64,000 nt of DNA, taken from the NCBI RefSeq assembly GCF_900115295.1, contig NZ_FOVZ01000002.1:682001-746000 (forward strand), given 5' to 3'. The first letter of the stretch is position 1; each line of letters begins with the position of its first letter. Positions 7,181 through 16,363 of this stretch are shown piece by piece. A model generated the notes under the pieces. It worked only from the letters and a program-made list of their open reading frames with translations. It did not search any database and had not been told where the DNA came from. The stretch comes from Sphingomonas sp. OK281. GTDB taxonomy: Bacteria > Pseudomonadota > Alphaproteobacteria > Sphingomonadales > Sphingomonadaceae. A program made the translations under genes and the position numbers.

Positions 7181-10100
7181 ATGAACTTTCGCAACATCTC
7201 GGCCTGGGCGATCCGCAACCCGGTGCCGCCGATCGTTCTGTTCATCGCGCTGACGCTGGCGGGTATCGTCAGCTTCATGCGGATGGACGTGAACAACGAT
7301 CCGGACATCGACTTCCCGATCGCAATCGTCGTCATCAACCAGCCGGGTGCCGCGCCGACCGAGCTCGAGACGCAGGTCACGCAGCGCGTCGAGGCCGCGG
7401 TCCGCTCGCTCCAGGGCATCGACGAGATCACCTCGACCGTCACCGAGGGCCAGTCGCAGACCGTCGTCCAGCTCAGCATCGGCACGCCGATCGACCGCGC
7501 CGTCACCGATGTGCGTGACGCGATCGCACAGATCCGCAGCGACCTGCCCGAGGGTATCCTCGAGCCGCAGGTGTTCCGCGCGAACACCACCGACAACGAT
7601 CTCGCCAGCTATTCCGTGATCGCCAAGGACATGACGGTCGAACAGCTCAGCTGGTACATCGACAACAACGTCGCGAAGGAACTGCTGTCGGTCCCCGGCA
7701 TGGCCGCGGTCAACCGCAACGGCGGCGTCAGTCGCGAGATCCGCATCATCCTCGATCCGCTCAAGCTGCAAAGCCAGGGGCTGACCGCGAGCCAGGTCAA
7801 CGCCCAGCTCCGGCAGGTCAATCTGAACGCGGCGGGTGGCCGTGCCGAGATCGCCGGGTCCGAACAGTCGGTCCGCGTGCTCGGCAACGCGAAGGACGCG
7901 GTCGCGCTCGCGCAGACGCAGATCAACGTCGGCAACGGCCGCACGGTACGATTGGCCGACATCGCGCAGGTCCGCGATCTCTACGCCGAGCAGCGCAGCC
8001 GCGCCGCGATCGACGGCCGCCAGACGATCAGCTTCGATTTCCAGCGCTCCAAGGGTTCGTCCGACGTCACCGTCTTCAACGAGGCGGTGAAAAAGCTCGC
8101 GGCGATGGAGAAGCGCAACCCGAACGTGCATTTCGTGCTGCGTTCGAACAGCGTCAAATACACCGAGATGCAATATGAGAGCGCGATCCACGCGATGATC
8201 GAGGGCGCGGTGCTCGCGGTGATCGTGGTGTTCCTGTTCCTCCGCGACTGGCGCGCCACGGTGATTTCGTCGCTCGCAATCCCATTGTCGGCGATCCCGG
8301 CCTTCTGGTTCATGGACCTGCTCGGCTTCAACCTGAACCAGATGACGTTGCTCGCGCTCAGCCTGGTTGCGGGCGTGCTGGTCGATGACGCGATCGTCGA
8401 GATCGAGAACATCGTCCGACACATGCGGATGGGCAAGTCCGCCTATCAGGCGTCGATCGACGCCGCCGACGAGATCGGTCTCGCCGTGCTGGCGACGACG
8501 ATGGCGATCGTCGCGGTGTTCCTGCCGGTCGGCCTGATGCCGGGTATCTCGGGGCAGTTCTTCAAGAATTTCGGCCTGACGGTGGTCGCTTCGGTGCTCA
8601 TGAGCCTCGCGGTCGCGCGTCTCGTCACGCCGATGCTGGCGGCGTATTTCCTCAAGTCCGCCGGCCCCGCCGTTCACGGTGAGGGCGTCCTGATGGACGG
8701 CTATATGGCGACGCTGAAATGGACGCTGGAAACCGGCAAGGCGAAGGCCTCGGCCGCGCGCGGCGGGTTCCACCGCTTGACCAGCCGCTTCCGCGATCAC
8801 CGCTTCTGGGTGCTCGGGCTTGGCGTGTTCGCGTTCCTCCTGACGATCGTGATGTTCGCCGTCCTGCCGATGACGTTCCAGCCCGCGCAGGACAACGACA
8901 CGTCGATGGCGGTGATCGACATGGTGCCGGGCACGACGCTGGCACAAACCGAAGCCGTGGTGACCAAGGTCGCGGCACTGATCGGGTCTCAGCCCGACGT
9001 AGAGTCGGTCTACGCACGCAGCGGCGCCAACGGTTCGGTCAATGCCGGTCGCGTCACCGCGACGCTGAAGGACGACCGCAAGATGAAGAGCACGGAGTTC
9101 GAGCGCAGCCTCGCGCCCCAGCTCGCGGCGATCCCCGATGCGCGCGTTTCGTTCCGGTCGCAGAATGGCTGGGGCGGGAGCACGCGCGACATGAGCGTGA
9201 CGCTGGGTGGCGACGATCCCAAGCTGCTCGATGCGACCGCGCAGAAGATCGTGACCGAGATGTCGCGTCTGCCGACGCTAGTCGCGCCGCGCGTCGCCGG
9301 CAACATGCAGCGCCCCGAAATCGTCATCAAGCCGCGCTTCGATCTCGCCGCCAATCTCGGCGTGACGACGCAGGCGCTGTCGTCGGCGATCCGGATCGCG
9401 ACGCTCGGCGATATCGACCAGAACTCGGCGCGGTTCTCGCTGTCCGATCGCCAGATCCCGATCCGCGTCGCGCTCGATCAAGGCGCGCGGAGCGAACTCT
9501 CGACGATCCAGAACCTGCCCGTCTCGACCGCCTCGGGTGGGTCGGTGCCGCTCAACCTAGTGGCCGAGATCACGCTCGGCTCGGGCCCGACCAAGATCGA
9601 CCGCGTCAATCAACAGCGCCAGCTGACGATCGGCGCCGATCTCGCGCCCGGGATCGTCTCCGGTGTCGCGCAGAAGCAGATCGATGCGCTGCCGACGATG
9701 ATGAACTTGCCGACCGGCGTGAACAAGCTCGTGCTTGGCCAGTCGAAGTTCCAGGCGGAGATGATCAACAACTTCATCCTGGCGGTGATCGCGGGGACGT
9801 TCCTCGTGTTCGCGGTGCTGGTGCTGCTGTACCGGCGCGCACTGCCGCCGTTCGTCAACATGGGGTCGCTGTTGCTGGCCCCGCTCGGCGGTCTGCTGGC
9901 GCTGTGGGCGACGGGCAATCCGGTGTCGATGCCGGTGTTCATCGGTATCCTGATGTTGCTCGGCATCGTCGCGAAGAACTCGATCCTGCTGATCGACTTC
10001 GCGCTGGAGGAGATGGGCAAGGGCGTCGACGTCTGGACCGCGGTGGTCGATGCCGGCCACAAGCGCGCGCAGCCGATCGTGATGACCACGGTGGCGATGG

Positions 10101-10402
10101 TCGCGGGCATGATCCCGACCGCGCTGTCGCTCGGCGGCGACGGATCGTGGCGCGCGCCGATGGGCATCGTCGTGATTGGCGGGCTCGTCCTGTCGACCAT
10201 CCTGACGCTGTTGATCGTCCCCGCGGCGTTCAGCCTCGCGGTCGGGATCGAGCGGTATATCGGCCCACGCCTCGGCCGCAGCCTGCTCACCTATCGCCCC
10301 GGCGACGACGGCAGCGAAGTCATCGGGCTCGCCGGACCGTCGGGGCCACGGCTCGGACCGGCAACCCCCAAGCTCGGTGATGGCACACAGCCAGCCGAGT
10401 GA
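7181..10402 (+). CDS. RND efflux pump permease (HAE-1/AcrB family)
   Basis: This is a full-length 1073-residue RND transporter with the usual plan: TM1 at the N-terminus, a large periplasmic loop, TM2-TM7, a second loop, and TM8-TM12. The proton-relay aspartates D402 and D403 in VLVDDAIVEIENIVRH of TM4 and the lysine in AKNSILLIDF of TM10 are present, which places it with proton-driven multidrug/amphiphile pumps. The linker after TM6 (about 510-535) is Lys/Arg-rich. The C-terminus carries about 50 extra residues rich in Gly/Pro. It forms a two-gene operon with the adaptor; the substrate cannot be predicted. Confidence 0.95.
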   Translation: MNFRNISAWAIRNPVPPIVLFIALTLAGIVSFMRMDVNNDPDIDFPIAIVVINQPGAAPTELETQVTQRVEAAVRSLQGIDEITSTVTEGQSQTVVQLSIGTPIDRAVTDVRDAIAQIRSDLPEGILEPQVFRANTTDNDLASYSVIAKDMTVEQLSWYIDNNVAKELLSVPGMAAVNRNGGVSREIRIILDPLKLQSQGLTASQVNAQLRQVNLNAAGGRAEIAGSEQSVRVLGNAKDAVALAQTQINVGNGRTVRLADIAQVRDLYAEQRSRAAIDGRQTISFDFQRSKGSSDVTVFNEAVKKLAAMEKRNPNVHFVLRSNSVKYTEMQYESAIHAMIEGAVLAVIVVFLFLRDWRATVISSLAIPLSAIPAFWFMDLLGFNLNQMTLLALSLVAGVLVDDAIVEIENIVRHMRMGKSAYQASIDAADEIGLAVLATTMAIVAVFLPVGLMPGISGQFFKNFGLTVVASVLMSLAVARLVTPMLAAYFLKSAGPAVHGEGVLMDGYMATLKWTLETGKAKASAARGGFHRLTSRFRDHRFWVLGLGVFAFLLTIVMFAVLPMTFQPAQDNDTSMAVIDMVPGTTLAQTEAVVTKVAALIGSQPDVESVYARSGANGSVNAGRVTATLKDDRKMKSTEFERSLAPQLAAIPDARVSFRSQNGWGGSTRDMSVTLGGDDPKLLDATAQKIVTEMSRLPTLVAPRVAGNMQRPEIVIKPRFDLAANLGVTTQALSSAIRIATLGDIDQNSARFSLSDRQIPIRVALDQGARSELSTIQNLPVSTASGGSVPLNLVAEITLGSGPTKIDRVNQQRQLTIGADLAPGIVSGVAQKQIDALPTMMNLPTGVNKLVLGQSKFQAEMINNFILAVIAGTFLVFAVLVLLYRRALPPFVNMGSLLLAPLGGLLALWATGNPVSMPVFIGILMLLGIVAKNSILLIDFALEEMGKGVDVWTAVVDAGHKRAQPIVMTTVAMVAGMIPTALSLGGDGSWRAPMGIVVIGGLVLSTILTLLIVPAAFSLAVGIERYIGPRLGRSLLTYRPGDDGSEVIGLAGPSGPRLGPATPKLGDGTQPAE

Positions 10403-10513
10403 CGCCATTGCGCCCCTCGTGTTGAGCGACGTCGCCGCGTGCTAACCGACGTCGAAGTGCCGCGCGTCGGCATGGCGCATCGGTGGAGGGTAGCACCAAC
10501 GGTCCGCGCCCGA

Positions 10514-10588
10514 GCCATCTGGTCGAGCGCGGACCGAGTAACCGCGGGCCAGTCGAGCGTGCACGTGTCGAGCGCACGCCAGTCGAGC
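10514..10588. repeat. Degenerate 15-base tandem repeat before the DUF445 gene
   Basis: The hexamer TCGAGC recurs at 10523, 10553, 10568 and 10583. The last three units are 15 bases apart and share CCAG or ACGTG just before the hexamer; one intermediate unit is degenerate. The 254-base stretch 10403-10656 around it contains nothing else recognisable. Confidence 0.6.
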
Positions 10589-10656
10589 CTGCGTCCGGCC
10601 AAAGCCAGATCCGCCGCGGTCGTGAACTATCCCCGCGCTGGGGGATTGTTTCGGGC

Positions 10657-11925
10657 ATGACAGTTTCAACCCGCACGCGCCCGGCGAGCGAAGCAACGCC
10701 GCCCGCCCTCGTCCGCATGCGGATCGTCGCGACCGGGCTGCTCGTGTTCATGGCCGCGACCTTCTTCGTCAGCCGCGCGCTCGTCCCCGTTCACCCCGCC
10801 TTCGCGTTCGTCCGCGCGTTCGCCGAGGCGGCGATGGTCGGCGGCCTCGCGGACTGGTTCGCGGTGACCGCGCTGTTCCGCCATCCGCTCGGCCTGCCGA
10901 TCCCGCACACCGCGATCGTGCCGCGCAACAAGGACCGCATTGGCGACACGCTCGCGCAGTTCCTCCGCGCGAACTTCCTGATCCCCGTCGTCATCGCCCG
11001 GCGAACCCGCCGTCTCGACGTAGCAGGCGCGATCGCACGCTGGCTGACCGATCCGCCCGAGGGGGCGGGGGGGCGCTTTCGCCAGGGCGCGTCGAAGCTG
11101 GTCGCGCAGGTTCTCGAGGGTCTCGATCCGGCGCGGCTCGGCGGGATGGTCAAGGCCGGGATCGGCGCCCGCCTGCGCGCGACGGAGGTGTCGCCGATCC
11201 TCGGCCAGTTGCTCAAGGCCGCGATCGCTGAGCGCCGCCACGCGCCGCTGCTCGAAAGCGCGATCCGCTGGGCGGCGAAGACGCTGGCCGCGAACGATCA
11301 CCTCGTCCGCGCGATGGTCCACGACAAGGCGGGCTCGATCCTGCGCTGGACCGGGCTCGACACGACCGTCGCGGACAAGCTCATCAGCGGCTTCGACAAG
11401 CTGCTCGCGGAGATGGCGGAAGACCCCGAGCATCCACTGCGCCTGAAGGCGGAGGAGGGGCTCGATCGGCTCGCCTGGGACCTGCAATATGACCGCCGCA
11501 TGCGCGAGCGGGTCGAGACGATGAAGAATGACCTGCTCGATAATCCGGCGATGCAGCGCTGGCTCGACGGCCTGTGGGAGCAGGCACGCGGCGCGCTTCT
11601 CGCGATCGCGCGCGATCCGGAGCGCGCGATGGCGGGCAAGCTCGGCGACATCCTGCGCCAGCTCGGCGAGACGTTGCAGCACGATCCGCGGATGTCGCGG
11701 ACGATCAACCGGTTCGTGCGGCGCGCGGCGGTCGGCGCGGCGGCGGATTACGGCGACGGCATCGTCAAGCTGGTCTCGGAAACGGTCCGCAGCTGGGACG
11801 CCGACACGATCACCCGCCGCCTGGAAAACGCCGTCGGGAGGGACCTGCAGTATATTCGCGTGAACGGCACGATCGTCGGCGGGCTGGTCGGGCTGGTGAT
11901 CCACAGCGTCGATGTGCTGTTGTAA
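10657..11925 (+). CDS. DUF445 family membrane-associated protein
   Basis: This 422-residue protein belongs to DUF445 (YjiN-like). It has an N-terminal hydrophobic segment (IVATGLLVFMAATFFVSRAL), the signature FAEAAMVGGLADWFAVTALFRHPLGLPIPHTAIVP (about residues 55-90), long amphipathic helices, and a C-terminal hydrophobic helix GTIVGGLVGLVIHSVDVLL. The function of the family is unknown, and an inner-membrane location is likely. The start at 10657 is the usual one; the frame is open for 174 bases further upstream through the 15-base repeat. It is the last GC-rich gene before the AT-rich island. Confidence 0.88.
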   Translation: MTVSTRTRPASEATPPALVRMRIVATGLLVFMAATFFVSRALVPVHPAFAFVRAFAEAAMVGGLADWFAVTALFRHPLGLPIPHTAIVPRNKDRIGDTLAQFLRANFLIPVVIARRTRRLDVAGAIARWLTDPPEGAGGRFRQGASKLVAQVLEGLDPARLGGMVKAGIGARLRATEVSPILGQLLKAAIAERRHAPLLESAIRWAAKTLAANDHLVRAMVHDKAGSILRWTGLDTTVADKLISGFDKLLAEMAEDPEHPLRLKAEEGLDRLAWDLQYDRRMRERVETMKNDLLDNPAMQRWLDGLWEQARGALLAIARDPERAMAGKLGDILRQLGETLQHDPRMSRTINRFVRRAAVGAAADYGDGIVKLVSETVRSWDADTITRRLENAVGRDLQYIRVNGTIVGGLVGLVIHSVDVLL

Positions 11926-12240
11926 TGGGGACGACGTGGAGTTTCTCGATAGCATCGGAATTGTCTGTTAGTCTGTGACCATTAAACGGCGGCGGTTGGG
12001 GGATAAGCGGAAGAACTGCTGTCAAACAAAATACTACCGCAAACAGGCGGGCGGTCAGGATAGCATGCTGGAAAACTCACATTAGATAGCGAGCCGACTG
12101 GTGCGGCCCTTCCGATCACCCCCATACGGCACCGCTGACAGCGTTTCCGGTTCGCTGGTCGTTAGCGGGTTGACCACAGGTAATCCCGCCTTAAGGGTTG
12201 AATGCGCATAAAATCTGCAGATTTAACTTCGGAGGCGGCC
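11926..12240. other. 315-base boundary of the AT-rich island
   Basis: No gene was found. Base composition falls from strongly GC-rich to about balanced here. A possible promoter-like TTGACC occurs near 12170 within an imperfect inverted repeat (GCGGGTT ... AATCCCGC). No attachment site, tRNA or direct repeat pair with the far side (14246-14486) was found by eye. Confidence 0.4.
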
Positions 12241-13548
12241 GTGCTGCTCGAATTCGCTGTCACAAATTTCAAATCTTTTGCGAACGAGCAGACGTTCAGT
12301 TTGATCGCAAGCAATTTGACAGACGGTCATCAAGACAGGGTTGCATGGGTCGACGGCCCTCAAAAACTGCCAGTCTTAACTAGCGCGATAATTATGGGGA
12401 AAAACGGAAGCGGTAAATCCAGCTTGGTGGAAGCTATGCGCTTTGTTCGCTCTTTTGTGGTCAATTCGGCTAGTGACGGTCAACATGGTGAGCTTATTGA
12501 TGTGAAAGTTCATCGCCTTGATACGGAATTTTCGAGTGCCCCCTGTAGTTTCCGGCTACTTTTTTCGATGGGGCCCGTAGTGTACCAGTATAGTTTTGCG
12601 GTTGATAGTGTCAGAGTTTTGGAAGAGCGTTTGGAAATAGCTGATCGAACGGCACGATTTCGCAAGTTATTCGATCGGGTTTATGTGCCCAAATCAGAAT
12701 CCTATGATTACTCTTTTGGTGATTCTCTTCGCGGTGACAAGGCGACGTGGCGATCTGCAACGAGGGGTAATGCGTTATTTTTATCGACCGCTAATCAACT
12801 GAATTCTGAACAATTAAGAGAACCGTTTGTCTGGTTTTCCACGTACTTACGTGGAGTTGACGCGGCAAGTGGCAGTTTCGGAAAATACACTTCTCAGCAC
12901 TGCGAAGTTGAAAATAATCGCAGAAACATAATGGAGTTTCTGCGATCACTGGACATTGATGTCGAAGATATTCGCATTGAGGTGGAGGATATTAGCGAAA
13001 CTCTTTCACAGGCACTTTCGCCTACTCTACTTGCTCAGATGGTCAAAAGTGATCCCGAATTTGTTAAATCACGAAAAGTCGAGTTTCTTCATAAAGGTAC
13101 TGGTAAGGGTCCGGTCTCACTGGAGCTGAGCGAAGAGTCGACTGGTACGCGAGCTTTGTTTGGGCTTGCCGGACCAATATTTGACGCGCTTGCCAACGGA
13201 TATTGCTTAATTGTTGATGAGATAAATACCAGCTTACACCCTTTAATACTTCATAGACTTGTTGAAATGTTTTCTAACGTTTCTGTTAATCGTAAGCGTG
13301 CCCAATTAATATTTACCTCGCATGATACAAGCACATTGAGAGATGGATACCTTCGCAGAGATCAGATTTGGTTTGTTGATAAGTCCGTTGATGGAAAAAG
13401 CGTGCTAGTTCCTCTCAGTGATTATTCGCCAAGGAAGGGTGAGGCGCTTGACCGTGGATACATGCATGGCCGATACGGTGGGATTCCATTTATCGGGCCG
13501 ATTCAACCGTTGATGGGCGCATCAAGTCTTTGGGATCCTGTCAGCTAA
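12241..13548 (+). CDS. RloA/OLD-like AAA ATPase (putative defence)
   Basis: This 435-residue ATPase is of the AAA_15/AAA_21 type seen in OLD nucleases and abortive-infection modules. It has Walker A GKNGSGKS (53-60), an ABC-like signature LSEESTGT (296-303), Walker B YCLIVDE (321-327) and a switch histidine in SHD (H361). The start is taken as GTG 12241: GGAGG lies five bases upstream and the protein then begins MLLEFAVTNFKSF, typical of the family; the ATG at 12202 would add 13 residues. The RloB-like gene follows after 13 bases. Base and codon use are far more AT-rich than the flanks, a sign of horizontal transfer. No C-terminal TOPRIM domain is present. Confidence 0.85.
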   Translation: MLLEFAVTNFKSFANEQTFSLIASNLTDGHQDRVAWVDGPQKLPVLTSAIIMGKNGSGKSSLVEAMRFVRSFVVNSASDGQHGELIDVKVHRLDTEFSSAPCSFRLLFSMGPVVYQYSFAVDSVRVLEERLEIADRTARFRKLFDRVYVPKSESYDYSFGDSLRGDKATWRSATRGNALFLSTANQLNSEQLREPFVWFSTYLRGVDAASGSFGKYTSQHCEVENNRRNIMEFLRSLDIDVEDIRIEVEDISETLSQALSPTLLAQMVKSDPEFVKSRKVEFLHKGTGKGPVSLELSEESTGTRALFGLAGPIFDALANGYCLIVDEINTSLHPLILHRLVEMFSNVSVNRKRAQLIFTSHDTSTLRDGYLRRDQIWFVDKSVDGKSVLVPLSDYSPRKGEALDRGYMHGRYGGIPFIGPIQPLMGASSLWDPVS

Positions 13549-13561
13549 GAAGGCATGTAAG

Positions 13562-14245
13562 GTGGCAAGAAGGACGACACTAACACAACTGCGAAGGCGT
13601 CCTGCAAAGCTGACTCCGCGGCTTCGCATCATGATTGTCTGCGAGGGGGAAAAAACAGAGAGAATCTATTTCTCGCTTTTTGCTACTGCACTTCGGGCTG
13701 CCAACGTTCAGCTAGAAATACCGCCTAGGGAGTGCGGTACTGACCCGAAATCCTTCATTACATTTGGAATGACCAAATTCGATGATGACGTTGGTATAGA
13801 CCGCTGTTTCTGCATTATTGACCGTGATTCGCATGCGAATTTTGATGAAGCAATGGACTATGCATCAACCTTCATAGGTCGGGTACAAATTCCCCGGGCA
13901 TTTGACGTAATTGTATCTTACCCAAGTTTCGAATATTGGCTTTTGATGCACTATGTGAGGACAACGAAGCCATTTTCTAAGAGCGGTAAAAAGTCTCCGG
14001 GTGATATGGTAGTTGCCGAGCTTAAGAAACATCTGCCGAACTACGCTAAAAATGCCATTGACCCGATGAAAGCGCTTTTTGACAAAACCACAGTTGCCAT
14101 TGAAAACGCCGAGTCAACATACAAGGCAGCCAGTTCTTCGGGAAATATGAACCCATCAACTAGGGTTCATTTGGTTGTCTCTTTGATAATGAACCTGATA
14201 AAAGGCGATCTCGATCAGGTCTTGCCAAAAGAACTTCAAGGGTAA
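13562..14245 (+). CDS. RloB-like TOPRIM-fold protein (putative effector)
   Basis: This 227-residue protein matches the RloB family. It shows the TOPRIM-like acidic pattern: IVCEGEKTE (E28, E30) at the start and CIIDRDSH (D87, D89) after a helix-strand stretch. FEYWLLMHY near 120-130 is a typical RloB element. The GTG start has AAGAAGG nine bases upstream. The family was first noted as restriction-linked ORFs beside type I R-M loci; no R-M gene is here. Paired with an AAA ATPase it resembles the layout of PARIS (AriA/AriB) and of AbiL-type systems, so an ATPase sensor controlling a TOPRIM nuclease is the likeliest role. This role is inference. Confidence 0.82.
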   Translation: MARRTTLTQLRRRPAKLTPRLRIMIVCEGEKTERIYFSLFATALRAANVQLEIPPRECGTDPKSFITFGMTKFDDDVGIDRCFCIIDRDSHANFDEAMDYASTFIGRVQIPRAFDVIVSYPSFEYWLLMHYVRTTKPFSKSGKKSPGDMVVAELKKHLPNYAKNAIDPMKALFDKTTVAIENAESTYKAASSSGNMNPSTRVHLVVSLIMNLIKGDLDQVLPKELQG

Positions 14246-14486
14246 ACGCTGCGGCAGTGTGCGCTTGAAGGGCAATACAACTTACGAGACATGCGGTCGC
14301 CCAACCGAACCACGCATCAATCTAACCGACAACATTTGAACGATGAACGTCATCAATATCTACTAAGAGGGCCGATCGAACTACCGAATGGCGGCAATCG
14401 GCAGATGCCTTGGCAGCGATGGCGACCGCGTGTGGGCAATGGTTGCTGACAAAGTTTGTTGATCGCGCGTTCGTTGCGCTACGGAG

Positions 14487-15191
14487 CTACCGCTCCCAAT
14501 CCGGCATCGGCCAGCCCTTAGCCTTCGCTAACAACCGCAGCGGCCCATGCGCGTTCACCGCGAAGGGTTCGTCGGCCCATTCGAAGGTCGGGGCGTCCGA
14601 GACGTGGTCGGAATAGAAACGGACGTGTGCGCCGTCTCGGGGGATGCCTTCGCGGTCCATCCAGGCCTGGATCATCCGCAGTTTGGCCGGGCCGTAGCAA
14701 TTCTCGCCTTCGATGCCGGCGAGCAGGACGCCGTCCCGGTCGCGCAGGCTCTCGGTGCCGATCACCGCGTCGAAGCCCAGTCGCCGCGCGATCGCCTCGA
14801 CGTAGAACCGGTACGATGCGGTCGCCATGACCAGCCGGTAGCCGGCGGCGCGGTCGGCCTCGATCTGCGCGCGGGCGCTGGCGAAGACGCCGTCGCGCAT
14901 GACGCGGTCGGCGAAGGCTTCGGCTGCCCGGCGTTCTTCGGCGGGCGTCATGCGCTTGCCGAGCATCATCCGCTGCATCAGGTATTTGAGCCGGCCGCGG
15001 CTGATCAGCTTGCCGACATATCCGAGCGCGGCGACTCCGGCGAACGGGACGAGCGCCAGCCGCCATGGCGCGCCGCCCTTTTTCGCGGTGTGGAGGAGGA
15101 ACGGCGTCCAGGTCGGCGCGTGCGTGATCGTCTTGTCCATGTCGTAGATCGCGAGACGGACGGACGGGGCGGCGGAAGGCATTTCGATCAT
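14487..15191 (-). CDS. HAD-IB family phosphatase (SerB-like)
   Basis: This 234-residue cytosolic HAD-superfamily hydrolase has the nucleophile motif DMDKT (D17, D19), motif II in ATASYRF, and motif IV FYSDHVSDAPTFEW. The cap is of the C1 type, as in phosphoserine phosphatase and related HAD-IB enzymes. The substrate is unknown; the family includes SerB and lysophosphatidate-type phosphatases. It lies on the minus strand, divergent from the mla genes, whose lipid-transport role makes a phospholipid-related substrate thinkable but unproven. The 241 bases on its far side (14246-14486) hold no recognisable feature. Confidence 0.88.
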   Translation of the reverse strand: MIEMPSAAPSVRLAIYDMDKTITHAPTWTPFLLHTAKKGGAPWRLALVPFAGVAALGYVGKLISRGRLKYLMQRMMLGKRMTPAEERRAAEAFADRVMRDGVFASARAQIEADRAAGYRLVMATASYRFYVEAIARRLGFDAVIGTESLRDRDGVLLAGIEGENCYGPAKLRMIQAWMDREGIPRDGAHVRFYSDHVSDAPTFEWADEPFAVNAHGPLRLLAKAKGWPMPDWER

Positions 15192-15253
15192 CGTCGTCGC
15201 TTACGCCGCATTCATCTTGCCGATCCAGTCACTTTGCCGCAAAGGTGCCCCCG

Positions 15254-16363
15254 ATGAGCGCGATGGCCGATTTCCAGCAGGACGGTGCCGATACCGGCAC
15301 GCTTCGCTTTACCGGCGATCTGTCGCTCGCAAAGATCGGCAATCTGCCCGATCGGCTCGAGGCGATCGACGCGGCGTCGGTGAAGCATGTCGACCTGAGC
15401 GGGGTCGACCGGATCGATACGATCGGCGCTTGGGTCGTCCACCGGTTCGCGGCGCGCAACGATGCGACGATCGATGGGCTCGACGCGAACGACCAGGCGT
15501 TGTTCGACCAGGTCGTCGCCTCCGACCAGCCGGTTGCCGCCAGGCCCGTGAAGGTCGGCGCGGTCTCCCGCGTGGTCGGCGAGATCGGCGACGCGGTGGT
15601 GCTGTCGGGCAAGACGATGCTCGGCCTGCTCGGGTTTCTCGGCGCGACGACGATCGCGTTCGGCAGCGTCATCCGCCACCCGCGCCGCTTCCGGTTCAAT
15701 GCCGTGGTCCAGCGGTTCGAGGTCGTCGGCGTCGCCGCGCTCGGCATCGTCGGGCTGATGAGCTTCCTGATCGGCATGGTCATCGCGCAACAAGGCGCGG
15801 TCCAGCTGCGGCAGTTCGGCGCGGAGGTGTTCACGATCAACCTCGTCGGTCGCCTGACGATCCGCGAACTCGGCCTGCTGATGACCGCGATCATGGTCGC
15901 CGGCCGCTCGGGCTCGGCCTTCGCGGCGCAGTTGGGCACGATGAAGCTCACCGAAGAGATCGACGCGATGCGGACGATCGGCGTGTCGCCGATGGAGGCG
16001 CTGGTGCTGCCTCGCGTGTTCGCGGCGATCGTGATGATGCCGCTGCTCGGCTTCTATGCGTCGATCATCGCGATCATCGGCGGCGGGCTGTTGTGCTGGG
16101 TCCAGCTCGGCATCCCGCCGGTGACGTTCATCGCGCGTATCCGCGAAGTCGTGCCGATCACGGATCTCTATATCTCGCTGATCAAGGCACCGGTGTTCGG
16201 CGCGATCATCGCGATCGCGGGCTGTTTCCAGGGGATGCAGGTCGAATCGGACGCCGAGCAGGTCGGGCTGCGCACCACGTCGGCGGTCGTCCAGGGAATC
16301 TTCCTGGTGATCGTGCTCGACGCGTTCTTCGCGGTGTTCTTCACCTGGTTGGGTTGGGACTGA
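15254..16363 (+). CDS. mlaE: MlaE-type lipid ABC permease with N-terminal STAS domain
   Basis: This 369-residue permease belongs to the MlaE/YrbE family, which with MlaF and MlaD moves phospholipids between membranes. Residues 1-100 form a STAS-like domain (DLSGVDRIDTIGAWVV), so what is a separate MlaB protein in E. coli is fused here. The permease domain (about 115-369) has the family motifs FLIGMVIAQQGAVQLRQFG, GRSGSAFAAQLGTMKLTEEI and DAMRTIGVSPMEALVLPR. Start ATG 15254 has AAAGG upstream; an in-frame GTG lies nine bases before it. The stop overlaps the next start (TGATG). Confidence 0.93.
   Translation: MSAMADFQQDGADTGTLRFTGDLSLAKIGNLPDRLEAIDAASVKHVDLSGVDRIDTIGAWVVHRFAARNDATIDGLDANDQALFDQVVASDQPVAARPVKVGAVSRVVGEIGDAVVLSGKTMLGLLGFLGATTIAFGSVIRHPRRFRFNAVVQRFEVVGVAALGIVGLMSFLIGMVIAQQGAVQLRQFGAEVFTINLVGRLTIRELGLLMTAIMVAGRSGSAFAAQLGTMKLTEEIDAMRTIGVSPMEALVLPRVFAAIVMMPLLGFYASIIAIIGGGLLCWVQLGIPPVTFIARIREVVPITDLYISLIKAPVFGAIIAIAGCFQGMQVESDAEQVGLRTTSAVVQGIFLVIVLDAFFAVFFTWLGWD

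Noticed and set aside
10403..10656. A gene before the DUF445 gene
   Set aside because: Open frames here are short and carried by the 15-base repeat; no start with a ribosome site and no family.
14410..14616. Small plus-strand frame beside the AT-rich island as a third defence gene
   Set aside because: Most of it overlaps the HAD phosphatase gene on the other strand; it has no ribosome site and no domain.
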